Below are positions 10,133 through 22,783 of a stretch of 64,000 nt of DNA, in pieces. Where the stretch lies: contig NC_085128.1 in the NCBI RefSeq assembly GCF_030269925.1, forward strand, positions 12,278,501 through 12,342,500, in the 5' to 3' direction. This stretch comes from Bombyx mori. Taxonomy: Eukaryota; Arthropoda; Insecta; Lepidoptera; Bombycidae. A program made the position numbers and the translations under genes. The stretch's first letter is position 1, and the number at the start of each line of letters is the position of its first letter. The notes under the pieces were generated by a model. That model was not told where the DNA came from and did not search any database. It was given only the letters and a program-made list of their open reading frames with translations.

Positions 10133-11964
10133 TAAAACAAGTTTAACTCGTTATTACTAGGGCTTTATGCCTCTATAGCTTCTTTAAATTACTGTAAATT
10201 ACTGTAAAGTACAATTAAATATAATTTTCTAGCGGTTCAATTAAAAATAGACGATCATAATTCACTGGTGTGGGTACGTAGTGAATAGAATTGGATTTTT
10301 TTGGAATGCAAAGATTACTGGTAATGTGAATGCAAAGAAAAGGAATGAAAGGACGGATTAGCGAACTTGAGGATTTAGAAAGAATAGAAAGGCTATATAT
10401 ACCGGAATAGTTAACTGCTGAAAAGACCCGTTGCGAAATGCAAGGGGGTAGATTAAACTCTTCGACGATTTTGAAAGCACGGTTACCTGTGCTTTGGCTG
10501 CTGCTTGACTTAGAACTAGTAGACAATTACAGTACCTGCTACATGAGCCAGATCGGGAGAAATTCACTTTTCAAATAAGATAAATAAAATTTATTTACAT
10601 TACTCAACGGTGTACCAGATGGATTGATATTTGTAAGTCTGGACCAATTAAGCGCATGGATAGTGAAAATCACTTCATCATTCGTGTAGCGTATAGCTCA
10701 ATCGATACGTGAATGTATCAAAAAATCACTAACGAGCTCTTTTATATTCAACACTTTAGCAGATTCCAGTTATATGCAACTTCGAATACGTAAATATTAT
10801 GCAAGATTTTTTTCGATGGGTCCTTCGTGTCTCGTTTTAAGAGTGATTAGTTTAAAATTTAGGAATAGTTGGTTGGTTCACATTTGTACAGCAATTGTTG
10901 GTGTCGAGAAGAAATTTGATGCTTTTCCTTTCAATTTTGAATCTATCAGATGCTTATTAAAATGTCATCACGCAGATAATCTGACAACAATCTGTTCGGG
11001 TATTTAGTGGATGTGGTAATGACTTAGCACCGGTGAAGCCAAAATCTCATCTACCAATCCACTTTAACAACAAATATTTTGCCATCTTGACATCCAATTA
11101 TCGTTTGAATTCGTCCAATTTATATGACAAAATTGTGTTAACAAAATGAACTATTTCATTACATAAAGTGACTATAACAGTGACTACTAATAACGAACCA
11201 TTGTAACAATCAAACTGTCGCTAAACGTTGTAAAACAACGTACAAATCTAACTATAATTATGTCTCTTTTGTCCGTCGTATTCACTCCTAAACCCTCCCG
11301 TATAATCCTGCGAGCAACAATGTCCGCCTAATGAATTTCATTATAAACTATTTCCGTTATCTAACAGGGATTAACGGAACTATTCTCACTTAAATATTTA
11401 TTGGTTTAAGGCTCTATCCATCCTCTAGGAAACCGCAGCTCGTCAATAAGGGAACATTGATAGATATTTGTGACAGTAAGTCGTGAATATTACACAAGTT
11501 CGTAGGACTTAGTCATGTTTAATTTCTAACTGCCCCCGTATTGTATTGATTCTGTTTGTGTGTTGGCACAGTTGAGAGATTGAAGGCTCAATAACCACAT
11601 TATTTGGAACACTACAAACAATATTCCATTCAAAGAGTTACTTAACTTAAACTTACTAAGTTGAGTTGTTTTTCTTTGATGTCCCACACATTTATGAGCA
11701 TACAAGTTAAAGTACCAACTTCTTCGGTTTTCAAAACTAGTCTTATTTTGTTTCTGTTACTATTTACGTACAGCTTAAAGTAAAGTCACCCATTATTACT
11801 AAAACTGTAAAGTAATATAGTAAACGTGAGATTGAATATTAGTAGAGAATAAGCTCCAGTTGCACAAAACCGTATAAATCTATTGAGACCATTTATTTTC
11901 ATCCAAAAAACAGGTACCGTTGAAGGATCTTAAAATATTAGATTTCACAACTGATATATATATA
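10133..11964. other. gene-free stretch
   Basis: No supported gene. The frames at 10215-10567 and 10774-11007 are short, unlike any family I know, and have no codon pattern. Confidence 0.5.
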
Positions 11965-12234
11965 TTTTTTTTTTTTTTTATTGCTTAGATGGATGGACGA
12001 GCTCACAGCCCACCTGATGTTAAGTGGTTACTGGAGCCCATAGACATCTACAACGTAAATGCGCCACCCACCTCGAGATATAAGTTCTAAGGTCTCACTA
12101 TAGTTACAACGGCTACCCCACTCTTCGAACCGAAACGCATTACTGCTTCACGGCGGAAATAGGCGGGGTGGTGGTACCTACCCGTGCGGACTCCCAAGAG
12201 GTCCTACCACCAGTGATTACGCAAATTATAATTT
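11965..12234 (-). mobile_element. Bm1 SINE, 5'-truncated
   Basis: Minus-strand copy: the T run at 11965-11979 is the A tail, then 'ttgcttagatgg' and the body up to 'gattacgcaaattataat'. The tRNA-like head is absent. Both flanks are (TA)-rich ('gatatatatata' and 'tatatatatt'), consistent with insertion into an AT repeat, which hides any target duplication. Confidence 0.9.
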
Positions 12235-12435
12235 ATATATATTATTTCTCTGCTCTCTAAATTCTTAAATTTTATAGTCGAAGCTTAATTTCTTAATAAT
12301 AGAAATAGAATCCGATAAGAAACATTTTACTGAAAAATGAACTTTTGGCAGAATTTACACAGTAACTAGAATTAGTATGATATAAATTTGAATCACGCTC
12401 ACGATTATTTTATTTACGCATTTCAAATAATTATA

Positions 12436-12590
12436 CATCATCATCATCATCATCATCATTTCAGCCTATCGCCGTCCACTGCTGAACATAGGCCTCTCCA
12501 ATAGATTTCCAGTGCGACCGGTCCATTGCCACCTGCATCCAACGAGACCCAGCGCTTTTTACTAGGTCGTCGGTCCATCTAGTAGGTGGC
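12436..12590 (-). mobile_element. RTE-like LINE 3' end with (ATG)n tail
   Basis: On the minus strand the text translates without interruption: PPTRWTDDLV, then SAGSRWMQVAMDRSHWKS and GEAYVQQWTAIG followed by a stop. It then runs into a (atg)n tail, seen on the plus strand as (cat)n at 12436-12460. This is the well-known C-terminus of lepidopteran RTE-type ORFs with their trinucleotide tail. Only the last ~43 codons remain, because the element is 5'-truncated. The final frame is open, so this is a fairly young fragment. Confidence 0.82.
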
Positions 12591-13026
12591 AATATATATT
12601 AATAAATATATATTAATACCTTCAGAAACAATATTTCTTATGTACTTAAATTCTTATATAGTATACAAATATATGTGCTATTTCAAAAAAAAAATTTCCG
12701 ATATGACGAACCAGTGATAAGGCTTGTAACTGAGAAATAAAAATTTGAAAATTCAGACATATCAAAATTAGTCTAATTATTTCAAAGGCATCGTAAACAT
12801 GTAAACGAAACTCGTAAACAAAACGGGATCGTAAGCAAAGCCCATCTAAGATATTAGCAATCCTTTTTAAGTTACATCCGACTGTGACAAATGAATATTT
12901 AGCTGAGGGTACCAGGTGCTCTCGGTTTATGAGGCGCGGTCTCGTGGCGACGCGTAAATCAAAATAGTAAGTAGAATTGGATATTTTAAGTATCAAAGAG
13001 CTTCTTCGTTTGTTTATTTCTTTATA
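12591..13026. other. unassigned spacer
   Basis: Begins with a tandem AT duplication (aatatatattaat twice, 12591-12617). A 116-codon minus-strand frame (12646-12996) has no recognisable domain and biased AT-driven composition, and I do not call it. Confidence 0.5.
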
Positions 13027-13446
13027 CTAGAGGTCCCGCAGTAGTCGAAATTCGACTATAATTAATTGGAATTGTAAGTTTGTACACTATTATGATTGTA
13101 TTTTATACTTCTATAATCACAAATTTCGCCAATACTACACTATAAAAAATATTAACAAAGACAAACAATATTTAATCTATTCTCAATTTGACAACAGACG
13201 TCAAGAACAAAAGTTTGACAATAAATAGTATGCATGCGTGTGTGCGTCAAATAAATGGTATGTAGTGTGTGTAATGTTTTCTTTGTTGATTTAATGTATG
13301 TTTTATGCATAATTTAAAAAAAAATATTAGCATTGTGCACTTCTTCTCTATATTCTCTATAAGTGTGAAAAATTTCAGACTCCTCTGTGCGCGCAATTTT
13401 CGTAAAAAGGGATACAAAGTTTTTGCTTCACGTATCAATACATAGA
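13027..13446 (-). mobile_element. non-autonomous Helitron, 420 bp (family 1, copy B)
   Basis: Plus-strand text starts CTAG (13027-13030) then 'aggtcccgcagtagtcgaaa' and ends 'atacataga' before T. Read on the minus strand this is 5' TC, body, hairpin tagtcgaa/ttcgacta and terminal CTAG, inserted between A and T. It aligns with copy C almost throughout and with copy A at both ends. No coding capacity. Confidence 0.87.
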
Positions 13447-14597
13447 TTTAAAGTTAATATGAGAATTCCTTTTTTCAAACGTTTCGTGTAAAGCCATAAT
13501 CCGACTCATGAAATAATATAGATTTTTAATTACTTACAATTTACTTGGTTTTTAGGACAATTTATTAAATAAAGTTTTAATCTTATACAATCTATTTGCA
13601 TTGCATTTTACCTATACTCCTCCTCCTCCTTGCGTCATATTCCTCATTGCTGAGGGTCGTTACCACCCTTTTGTATCACCTTCGCACGCACGATCTTTCT
13701 CTTTCCATTTTTGTCTTACTACATTACCTATTCTAGCTAGTATTAATTATTATACAATAGTAACTATTATTATTATTATAGTACCTTTATAGTTGTACTC
13801 ATAATCGAGTGTCTCTCTTTCGAACTCGATTGAAGATTGCTGTCAAATAAAAAAACAGCGTTCCAATAAATGACTCCGCAGATTCATGTCTTAAGACGGT
13901 ATTGATTTAGCGGATTAATTTTACATTAACGAATAACAAAAATCGATAAACTTTAAAACTATCAATATTTAGGGGATAAATAAAAGCCATCGGTATGCAA
14001 TTTACACATAGATCATAATATGTTATGGAAATATTCTTAGCTGAATTCAAATATGTTCGAAAGCGTTGCAGATTAAATTAGAGACATGTAGTTTATATTT
14101 CCATTCTAGTTTTGCTAATAGCAAATAAACCATAAGTACGAGAAATATTGAACGGAATCAAAGTTCAAGACAACAAAAGTCAAGTATTTTATTGTATTGA
14201 TTCGCTTTCATGTTCCTGAAATGTAATTGATAATATATTCTTTTCATTTGAAACTGTTAAAGATCAGATGTTACGAATGATCTACAGTTTTCGTAGGCAA
14301 TGTATGCTAAATACCTTTTTTATTTTATTATCAATTATTGTTAGTTGGTCGAAATTTCTATTAAGCTGTATAGGTTCTTTATTCTTTATAGACATGAGAT
14401 ATTTTATATATATTGCCAGAAACATTCTCAAAATCACTTCCTTCCCTCAACATCGTCATGCTGTAAAGTTTAAGGCGCCTGGTCTACTCGTATCAAATGA
14501 TGCATTATTCGATAATGCGATTACAGCGTTCTATTCCTACAGGCAGACATCAATTGTTCAAATGGAATACGCACTTAACTCATGCTTACGAACGACT
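13447..14597. other. unassigned spacer
   Basis: No supported gene. The 114-codon frame at 14268-14612 runs into the decayed Bm1 that follows and has no family resemblance. Confidence 0.5.
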
Positions 14598-14783
14598 CCC
14601 ACAGTGAAGTAATAATACAATGAAATAAAAACCAAATCCTCAAAAATCATAATTTGCATAATCACTATATCATTGACACATAAGTCTCAAGTTCTATAAT
14701 GGCGTTGAGTTTATGATGTATATGATTCCAGTAACCACTTAACGCCAAGTCAGCTTATTCATCCATCTATGCAATAAAAAAAG
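14598..14783 (+). mobile_element. Bm1 SINE remnant with large internal deletion
   Basis: Recognisable parts are the mid-head segment ('acagtgaagtaataatac', 'ataatttgcataatcacta') and the 3' end ('gattccagtaaccacttaac', 'catctatgcaataaaaaa'). About half of the body between them, including 'ccgtgaagcagtaatgcg', is missing. Confidence 0.7.
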
Positions 14784-15149
14784 AATTTCGGCAATTCTAC
14801 AAAGTGAATTTTTAATGAAAAAAAGATTTCAAATTAATTAAGCATAAATAAGATAAAGAAACAAATCCAGTTTTTTTTTCTTTTAGTCTTTTAATTACTC
14901 AATTGAATAATTAGCAGTGAACTTCAAAAAGATTGTGACATGAAAGAAACGTCTTTATTAATCTTAATTAATTAGTATTTCCTCAGTGAAATGCTCCTTT
15001 TCATTTCGGAATTTCGTCTTTAATATTTTCTCTGTGCATATAGTGATTCTTGTGATTTGGAACCACTTCGAAACGAAATTATTACGATATAATACACTTA
15101 TTTTACTGTGTTTTTTTACTGATGAAGGTGGCGGTAGGAGGTATTGTAA

Positions 15150-15466
15150 GCAACTCGGTTTGCTGTGCGTCGTATTCCGGGGTGTTCCGGAATACCAGAC
15201 GCAATGACTAGGTGGTCTAACTAGCCACAGTATCGAGAAGACTGGTGTCGTTGGTTGTCGACTACCGGGTCGGGTTACCTCTCTACTCTGCACGGGTTCT
15301 GATTCCGGACGTCGGGTGAAAGAGTGCAAAGGAAAATGTTTTGGGGTAGAGCTCCTAGAAACAACCCTGGGCCGCGGTTTACTCCCGACATCTGTAGACG
15401 TTCAAGACCCAATAACCCGGCGCGGAACCTTCGACCGAGGCTCGGCCCCCGCACGAGAAAAAAAAT
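15150..15466 (+). mobile_element. R1-like retrotransposon fragment, second copy, with 12-bp target duplication
   Basis: A 317-bp GC-rich insertion flanked by gaggtattgtaa (15138-15149) and gagatattgtaa (15467-15478), which differ at one base. It ends 'ccccgcacgag' plus an A run. It shares 'gggttctgattccggacg', 'catctgtagacgttcaag' and 'cccccgcac' with the 7.64-kb element, so they are one family with different 5' truncation points. A perfect 8-bp stem hairpin tattccgg/ccggaata lies at about 15170-15195. No coding sequence is retained. Confidence 0.68.
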
Positions 15467-15478
15467 GAGATATTGTAA

Positions 15479-16130
15479 ACATGGTACGATCTTCCTGCCT
15501 ATCTAAGCCTTGAAACCGCAATGTGGCTTACTGCTAACAAATGTACTGGTTGTTTGAAAGCGATCATAACTGACGTTCAAAAACTCCCTTATATAGAAAC
15601 AAACATACCAAGATAACAAAAGCGTTTTAAAAACTATCTTTACTCAAAACTAGGATAATGGGCACATTACAGCCATATGCGATTAAGCAGGATATACTTT
15701 ACAATTATTTGGTCGCTACCAAAATATTTGCATAAACACAACACTTAATCTGTCAAGAACATAAACACAAGTGTACCTATGTTCGTAAGTAAGCGGAACT
15801 CGAGAAAGAGTCAGGTAGCAAGCGTAAGACAAACCACTAAAAGAACACGTTACTTCCCGAGACACGTTAAGACTTTTTAGTGTTGCATGCAGTTTTATCG
15901 ATAAAGAAAAGTTTTTAATTTTAATTGCTATGGACAAAACGACCTTACTCTTTTATAAAGCTACGGAAATCCTGCTACGGAATGTTACGATAGCAGTTAT
16001 TTTTATGTGTTCAAAACTTCGATCTTATATCTGCAGACGTTCGCACCTACTGTGGTAATAAAGTAATATCCTACAAATCGCATGAAGTGCGCATTGCAAT
16101 CACGGTATTAGAAGTCGGATATTTCTATTG
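15479..16130. other. unassigned spacer
   Basis: No supported gene or repeat. Confidence 0.5.
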
Positions 16131-16136
16131 CCCGTG

Positions 16137-16255
16137 TCGACAGACGAGCAAACGGCTAAACCGATAATAAATGATTGCCATCGCCCATGAACATCTACAA
16201 TCCCAAAGGCACCTTCAAGTCACTGCCTACCGTTGACTCGAAGAAGAATGGAATA
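16137..16255 (-). mobile_element. decayed LINE 3' tail (same family as 1.47 kb)
   Basis: Minus-strand text corresponding to 'cagacgagcatacggccc...cgcccatggac...gctgcctaccgtt' of the CR1/Jockey-like family. Here it appears as 'cagacgagcaaacgg', 'gattgccatcgcccatgaac' and 'cactgcctaccgttgac'. Strongly diverged and short. Confidence 0.5.
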
Positions 16256-16399
16256 GATAGAACTTAAAAAGTAAATTAAAAATAACTGAAATATCAATGT
16301 TTTTTCTTATGTGAAACGTGCTCAAGTGCTCACGACAGGCGATTTACTGGTGCTACAAACATCGGATGTGTTTAAACAAAATGAAATCGCCTGGAAATC

Positions 16400-16580
16400 G
16401 ATTAGCCTTTTTGGTAGTTTGCCAAAAATGTCGATACTCTAAGATGTTCGCCCAGCACTAGTGGGGCGGGGCGGGCCACGGGCGGACGATTAGCCGTGGT
16501 GTTTCTCTGGCCACCGTCTTGGAAATAGAAAATAAAGGCCCCGTGACATGGGCGTCGGCTGCGTTTGGATCTACTTGGAT
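16400..16580. other. GC-rich island, unassigned
   Basis: A GC-rich patch ('gtggggcggggcgggccacg', 16460-16480) in AT-rich surroundings. A 61-codon plus frame and an 84-codon minus frame cross it, but neither matches a family I recognise. It is probably a fragment of an unrecognised mobile element. Confidence 0.35.
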
Positions 16581-18235
16581 GACAGCATTTTATTATATAT
16601 TTTATTTGCACAATATTACTATGAATTTCCAATATATCCAGGTTTTGTTTCTTCAATTTACGTATTGTTTATTTATAGTTGACTTCAAATTTTATTGTTA
16701 AAGAAAATAAAATAACAACTAAGAAGTAAATTTAATCAATTTTATTTTTTAAATGTACCAAACTAATTTGTTTAACGTAGTTTATATTAATAAATAGATG
16801 ATACATAGATAATTTGACAAATCTGTTTTTTTTTCGTATTGCTAAAGTCCACGGATATGAAAAAAATTACTGCCGTAGTATATCAACATTAAAATTTACC
16901 TATAAGCTTTCATTAGTCGTGGAAGTGAAAAAAGTGTGTTCAAAGCAAAATTAAGAGACGTCGCATATTATAAAGGATGCTAATTACCAAATTAAATTCA
17001 AGTAATAATCATGTAACTAATATCTCTTAACTTAAAACTGTACTCGACTTACTAGAAATTTGTTCGAAATTAATTTACAAAATAGTGTTGCACAAGTTGA
17101 CTCGCACAAGTAAGCTAGCGCGTCTAAGCGCACCTCATTCCATAGGCGATACAAGTGAAACGCGCCAGAACGTGACCGTTTTACGTATTTATGCAGATGT
17201 ACATCTCCTTTATACCTGTCACGCTTCGGTCCTAAGAATTCAACTAACGTCACCAAGCTAGGGCTTATTATTGGAAGGCGGATTACGGATTTTCTTCACA
17301 ATGAAAAACAATGAACGGACATTGATGGAGCAACCATAACGGTGTTTTGATGTAGTATAGGGAATTTTTGTAAAAACATTTATTTCAACGAAATATTTAC
17401 AATTCAATTTTGAATTAGTTAAACAAATTAAATTGGTACATTTATAATGCCTATTTTTGGGGGTTAGGGGTTAGCAATAAGCAATAAGGGGTAAGCAAGC
17501 TAAGCAATATAAAAAGAATATTCAAAATCAATAGAATATTGACAGAAATATTCCGTAAGATGCCAACTAGTAATTTCTCTGTGAGCTCAACGTAATTAGC
17601 TAGAGTGATAATTATAGTAACAATATTTTTGTTTCCATTACTAAATGAGAGAACTTCACTCAAAAGATTCAGATGCGCGATAAATCGAACGACACGTCTG
17701 CGTAGATAGTCAAATAGGCGAAGTTAGCATTCAGGAGTCTCAACCCAAAAGTTGAAGTTATACGTTGAACGATCCAAATTTCACGGCCCCAAGCTAAGTA
17801 GGATTGTTTTTAGTGCTATTGGTACCAGAAACACATGCGAGTAAATAGAGCAAGACCTAAAGTATATTTGACAAAGATAACACTCAAACCGAGAACGGAA
17901 CTGTGTCCTCGGATACATTAAACTGACTAATAAAACCAACAAAACAATCTAAGGTGAGAGTGCCTCACGTGAGATCCAACTTAGCCTTAAAATAGCAAAC
18001 CTTTATTCATGAATGAATAGTGAAATAATAAATTTTAAATGAATATTTTTAGGTTTGTTTGTTTGTTCGCGCCTAACTAACAGACTCTTGACGCGTTTAC
18101 CGCATTTATTTATTATTTAGTCTAAATTTTACACAATCTTTATAGACATTTCAGGGAAAGCTTATGGTATAAATATCACTTAACCATGACCGTTGCACCC
18201 GAATGATTTCAAAAAATATACATGGAAATATAAAT
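16581..18235. other. gene-free stretch
   Basis: No supported gene. It contains a short run of near-repeats 'ggggttagcaataagcaataagggg' (about 17460-17490), spelling 'agcaata' several times. Confidence 0.5.
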
Positions 18236-18482
18236 TTACTGGTGGTAGGACCTCTTGTGAGCCCGCACGGGTAGGTATCACCGCCCTAACTATTTCTGCC
18301 GTGAAACAGTAATGCGTTTCGGTTTGAAGGGTGGGGCAGCCGTTGTAACTTTGTAACTATACTGAGACCTTAGAACTTATATCTCAAGGTGGGTGGCACA
18401 TTTACGTTGTAGATGTCTATGGGCTCCGGGAACCACTAAACATCAGGTGGTCTGTGAGCTCGTCCACCCAGCAATAAAAAAA
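18236..18482 (+). mobile_element. Bm1 SINE, 5'-truncated
   Basis: Starts at 'ttactggtggtaggacctc' and ends 'ccagcaataaaaaa', losing the 'tctaa' before 'gcaata'. The head is absent. An 8-bp tandem duplication (ttgtaact twice, about 18344-18359) is private to this copy. Confidence 0.92.
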
Positions 18483-18489
18483 TAGATTT

Positions 18490-18740
18490 TTAAGCTATTG
18501 CATAGCTTTTATCGCGAGCCTTGAGCGCGGCGACCGAATCATGAAATTCCGTAACGAAGAAAACCTTACACCCCTCACTCCGCCTACCATGTAGCTCGCG
18601 TTCAACACATTCACACGTTGCGCTTGTGTAGTGTTTGTGAATAAGCGCGTGGCGTGACGTCATACTGCATGCGCATCATGACAAGTCTGCCCATCTCTCT
18701 CTCGCGCGGTCTAGCTTATGAGTCTGAAGGGGACAGTTAA
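18490..18740. other. GC-rich CpG-dense block, possible transposon terminus or LTR
   Basis: Begins near a small palindrome gctat-tgc-atagc (18496-18508) and is unusually rich in CpG for this window ('cgcgagccttgagcgcggcg', 'aagcgcgtggcgtgacgtca'). It contains one TGACGTCA. No coding frame. Its composition resembles a promoter-bearing LTR or transposon end, but neither a partner copy nor a target duplication is visible here. Confidence 0.3.
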
Positions 18741-18841
18741 GGTTTTGCTTTTATTAATGTTTAATATAGCGTGGTCTTGTTTTATTATTGTTTTAATATT
18801 AAATTATCATTGTCTAATTATAATTGCATAAGTTGATAAAA

Positions 18842-18932
18842 AATGCTATACGGCCTTCCTGATGGTTACTGGTTACCGTCACTCATGGACGTCAGCAATA
18901 CCAGGGGCAGAGCCAAGCCACTGCTTACCATT
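18842..18932 (-). mobile_element. LINE 3' tail (same family as 1.47 kb)
   Basis: Minus-strand copy of the shared 3' segment: 'ttaccgtcactcatggacgt', 'cagcaataccaggggcagag' and 'ccaagccactgcttacca' mirror the plus-strand copies at 1.8 and 25.4 kb. Only about 90 bp remain. Confidence 0.7.
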
Positions 18933-21766
18933 TCATGTATTTCATAGAATTCTTCTAGTATTATTTTGCTTTCTCTTGAGTATGGAAAGCGTGATTTAGA
19001 TACGATTTTCTTTGAAACGTGTTTCTTGCCGATAAACATGCATGGACATACGAACATTATATATTGTTATGTAGCTTGCATGAACGGGTTCTGTCTTCAG
19101 CACTCACTGTTAATAACCTTCCCGGAGAAAAATCATAGTTTATGGCGCACAATCTTTCGCCACGAAAGTCGAGAGCCGCAAAGAGCGAAACATTAATATT
19201 GCTTACAGTAAAATGTAAAATTCATTTCATAAACTGGGGCTAGTTTTATTACGTTATTTTTTGTTTTTTTTGTTTCTGAATAGTGATAAATGATATCGCA
19301 AAGTAATCTCGCGAGCAATTAATCAGATTCTTTCGCAATATTTGAAACAAAAGGTCGGTTCGGGCTGTCCGGAATTTCTTATTTATTGTCGGTTGATAAT
19401 CAGATTGTAATATTCAGTTTTATTTTATGTTTTTGGTTGTAGTTGTGCGTCAAACTAAATTAGCAGCCGCAAATCGTTGTGACTATTGCTAAACGGCCTC
19501 ATATTCTTGCAGTTGATGACTACGGTATCCTGATGTTGAATCAGGTCTTAGTTAGAGTCAAATCTTTGTTAAAAGACATTTGGCATTCAGTGTCTAAACT
19601 TACTTGTTCTTGACTCGCATATCATTCCTCATTCACAGTTGATTTGAACTTGGAGATTTTGTATGTAATTTTCCTACCAAATTTCTCAAACATGCTCAAT
19701 AGCCCGATAAGCTGATATATTATTCTCTGAAACACTTCCATTAATTTAATCTTGAAGAGTTAAATGGTATAGTATTTTATTCTAGATTTGCGCTAGTTGC
19801 AAATATAGTGAAAGGTAAAAATTATATTATAGGTTTTTATAATTCATTATAGAAGACTAAAAGAAATCATGTCCGTTAATTGAACTTGAAGAAATGTTGC
19901 CACACAGTCCAGTCCAGTCCATTCCGAGACAATCGGTCGAGGAATTAAAATTTTATTGTATAGGCTATTCAGCTATTATTTCCTTCAACATTTTCAAATA
20001 TGATGCGAAGCATAGCATCTTTTAACATATCCCCGATTCCTTTCAAGACTCCATAACATTACACAAGCACATTAATCACAATTAAAATCTCAAAGCGAAG
20101 TCATTAGCCATAATAAATCAAGCAACAAATGCTTCCTGTAAATCAATCATCGCCGCCTAAATCGTTTTCCAACTCAACTCACATTTGCTTAAGGCCTCAA
20201 ACGTCTCGGAGGACCTCACGAGCCAGACAGGATCCCTCGTCACACGAATTTGAAAAGGGAAAATCCCGTGAATTAGGATGGAGTGATTCGAAAAAGCATT
20301 AGGAGTTACTAAATCAGGCGGTGGATGAACTTCACCTGTTGGTAGTGAAGCAGATAAACGTAAGAGAGGTACATAAATCAATCATTCAATAAACGAACCC
20401 CGCCGAGAATCGGAACGATTTGTCATGTGACCGAGGGGACCACAGTGCGCTTTCACTCAACTGAAGCTTCCGCATTCTTGTGTCATTATTTTAAATCGTG
20501 CATTCTATTATATTAGTCAGTCTGTATAAAGACATTGAATTATAAGTACGTTCTGGACCTAATGACTAGATTAAAAAAACTTTTACCCATTTATCGCGTT
20601 CTTTCATGTTTGAAAAGAAATTAAAACACATTTTACATTTAATGAGCGATATAGTGTTACGAGCAATTTTTGGTAAGGAATCACTTTCCATTGCAAATTC
20701 TTACCAACCTAATCAAACTGTTTATTCACTTCAATCATTATTTGACAAGACTAAAATAACGTGAAATGTTCTAAAGTTCTTAATTCTAATTGACTCAGTA
20801 TCAGAATCTGCTTTAAATAAGCTGATCAAAATCAGTTTTCCGCCTTCCGATAATTCCAACGATATCTACGTCTTTCGATTTAGTAAAATAAATACGTTTC
20901 GAATGTACATCTAAAGATATCCGTCCCTTCAAAGGACGCTTTTGTTTCTCAAAGCAAACTCCGATTATCCTTGGATTTGTTACAAAAAAATAATAATAGG
21001 TAAATAAAAATATTTCCTGCAAACAACTTATGTATTCGTTTGCTAACAATGCGCGCCCCTGGGCCCCTTTTGTGAGGTTGGGTCAACCTCACACTTCGTT
21101 ATCGAATAGGCCCGTGTTATATCTGCCCGTTACGTATTACTTTAATGTTCCCTAGAGATTTTCTTATAGCCTCTTAACAGATTCCAGACCGCTGGACGAT
21201 TTAAATGGAATATTTAAATCCAGACGGTTCTGATCAAGGCTTAGTTGAAATCGTTGCACTGTAATTACATATTTTAATTGAAACAAGTCATTGGGTCGGA
21301 ACAATCTTCAATTTTTCTTTAATCGTTTCTCAAATCTGCGTGTAGATACTTCTTCATCATTGAAAACGTTTTTTTTCGTTATCTACATCAGTACATGACC
21401 TAGCTGATATTAATGTATCGAATACCATAGGTAATAAACAAAATGCCATTATTAAACTTAACATTAATCAATTGCTTTGATGTTAATCTGTCTGTCTTGT
21501 TCTTTCAATCCAAACGCTTGATATCTTCGCAGCAGTGACCTGCAAGGAGGTCGTACCTATTCGTGCTCGCTTGATACATGTCCTACTACTAACACTTGAA
21601 GTAGGACATTTAGGGGATTAGGGTTATAGGTATGAAAACTGAAGATCCTACTATTTCAGTAACGAATGGGTGTAATTAAAATTTTATTGTCTTATTGGAT
21701 TGTTAATCAAAATCTTATTGTAGTAACTATTCTAGAAGCAGGGTTGCTAGTAACAACAACAGGGTT
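18933..21766. other. gene-free stretch
   Basis: About 2.8 kb with no supported gene or classified repeat. It contains a triple 'ccagt' run (19910-19925) and a perfect inverted repeat tgtgaggttg-ggt-caacctcaca at 21071-21093 that could form a small hairpin. Confidence 0.5.
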
Positions 21767-22211
21767 GAAGTCGTCGTGGCCTAAAGGATAAGACGTCCGG
21801 TGCATTCGGATCTAGCGATGCACCGATGTTCGAATCCCGCAGGCGGGTACCAATTTTTCTAATGAAATACGTACTTGACAATTGTTCACGATTGACTTCC
21901 ACGGTGAAGGAATAACATCGTGTAATAAAAATCAAACCCGCAAAAATATAATTTGCATAATTACTGGTGGTAGGACCTCTTGTCAGTCCGCACGGGTAGG
22001 TACCACCGCCCCGCCTATTTCTGCCGTGAAGCAGTAATGCGTTTCGGTTCGAAGGGTGGGGCAGCCGTTGTAACTATACTGAGACCTTAGAACTTATATC
22101 TCAAGGTGGGTGGCGCATTTACGTTGTAGATGTCTATGGGCTCCAGTAACCACTTAATATCAGGTGGGCTGTGAGCTCGTCTAACCATATAAGCAATAAA
22201 AAAAAAAAAAA
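21767..22211 (+). mobile_element. Bm1 SINE, full length, well preserved
   Basis: The cleanest complete copy in the window. The head is 'gaagtcgtcgtggcctaaag' with A box tggcctaaagg and B box atgttcgaatc, then 'gcaggcgggtacc'. The body has very few differences from the majority sequence, and the A run is 14 long (22198-22211). It is probably one of the youngest Bm1 insertions here. I did not find an unambiguous target duplication. Confidence 0.95.
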
Positions 22212-22783
22212 CACCGACTTAGTGAATGTTCTTCACGATTAATTAACTACATACAACAAGGAAGTAATTGATAGTAGCTTGAGGACTAGATCATATGACC
22301 GTCTCTTGTGATTAATAGCCATAACGACTACTATCATTCCGAACCTCTGACCTGAAATTTATTCGAAATTGTTATGGCATATCTATTATACATATCATAC
22401 AGTATCTTTACCGCCTTGTTGTTCTGGGGCTTAGCAATGCCAAGTATACACGAGATCAGAGTTCAATCTTCCGTTAGTACGAACCTCGCGATTCTTAACG
22501 ACTGATAAACATAATAACCAAACACTTTGGCTTAATAGTAATTTTATGTACGGATCAGCAAGTTAAAAAAATAATATATATATTGTCAATTTGGCTCGAT
22601 ATGAAAGCGACTTATTTTATTTTTAAACCTTTTTTTTATTTGTGTAGGAGCAATAATCGTTATTACTTCAACGTTTAAAGCGTTGCATCATTTGATTTGA
22701 GGTGTTCACGATCTCCAGTAGCTTCTATAATAATAAGTAGTGTCTATCACCAACAGCAGTGTCAAGTGACAATTTTATTATCA
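22212..22783. other. unassigned spacer
   Basis: No supported feature. It ends at the CTAG terminus of the next Helitron. Confidence 0.5.

Noticed and set aside
12646..12996. 116-codon minus-strand frame
   Set aside because: Longest non-repeat frame in its area, but it has no domain, an AT-driven composition rich in I, F, L and R, and no splice or start context. Consistent with chance.
14268..14612. 114-codon plus-strand frame
   Set aside because: Runs into a decayed Bm1 at its 3' end, has no homology I recognise, and its hydrophobic composition is expected from AT-rich DNA.
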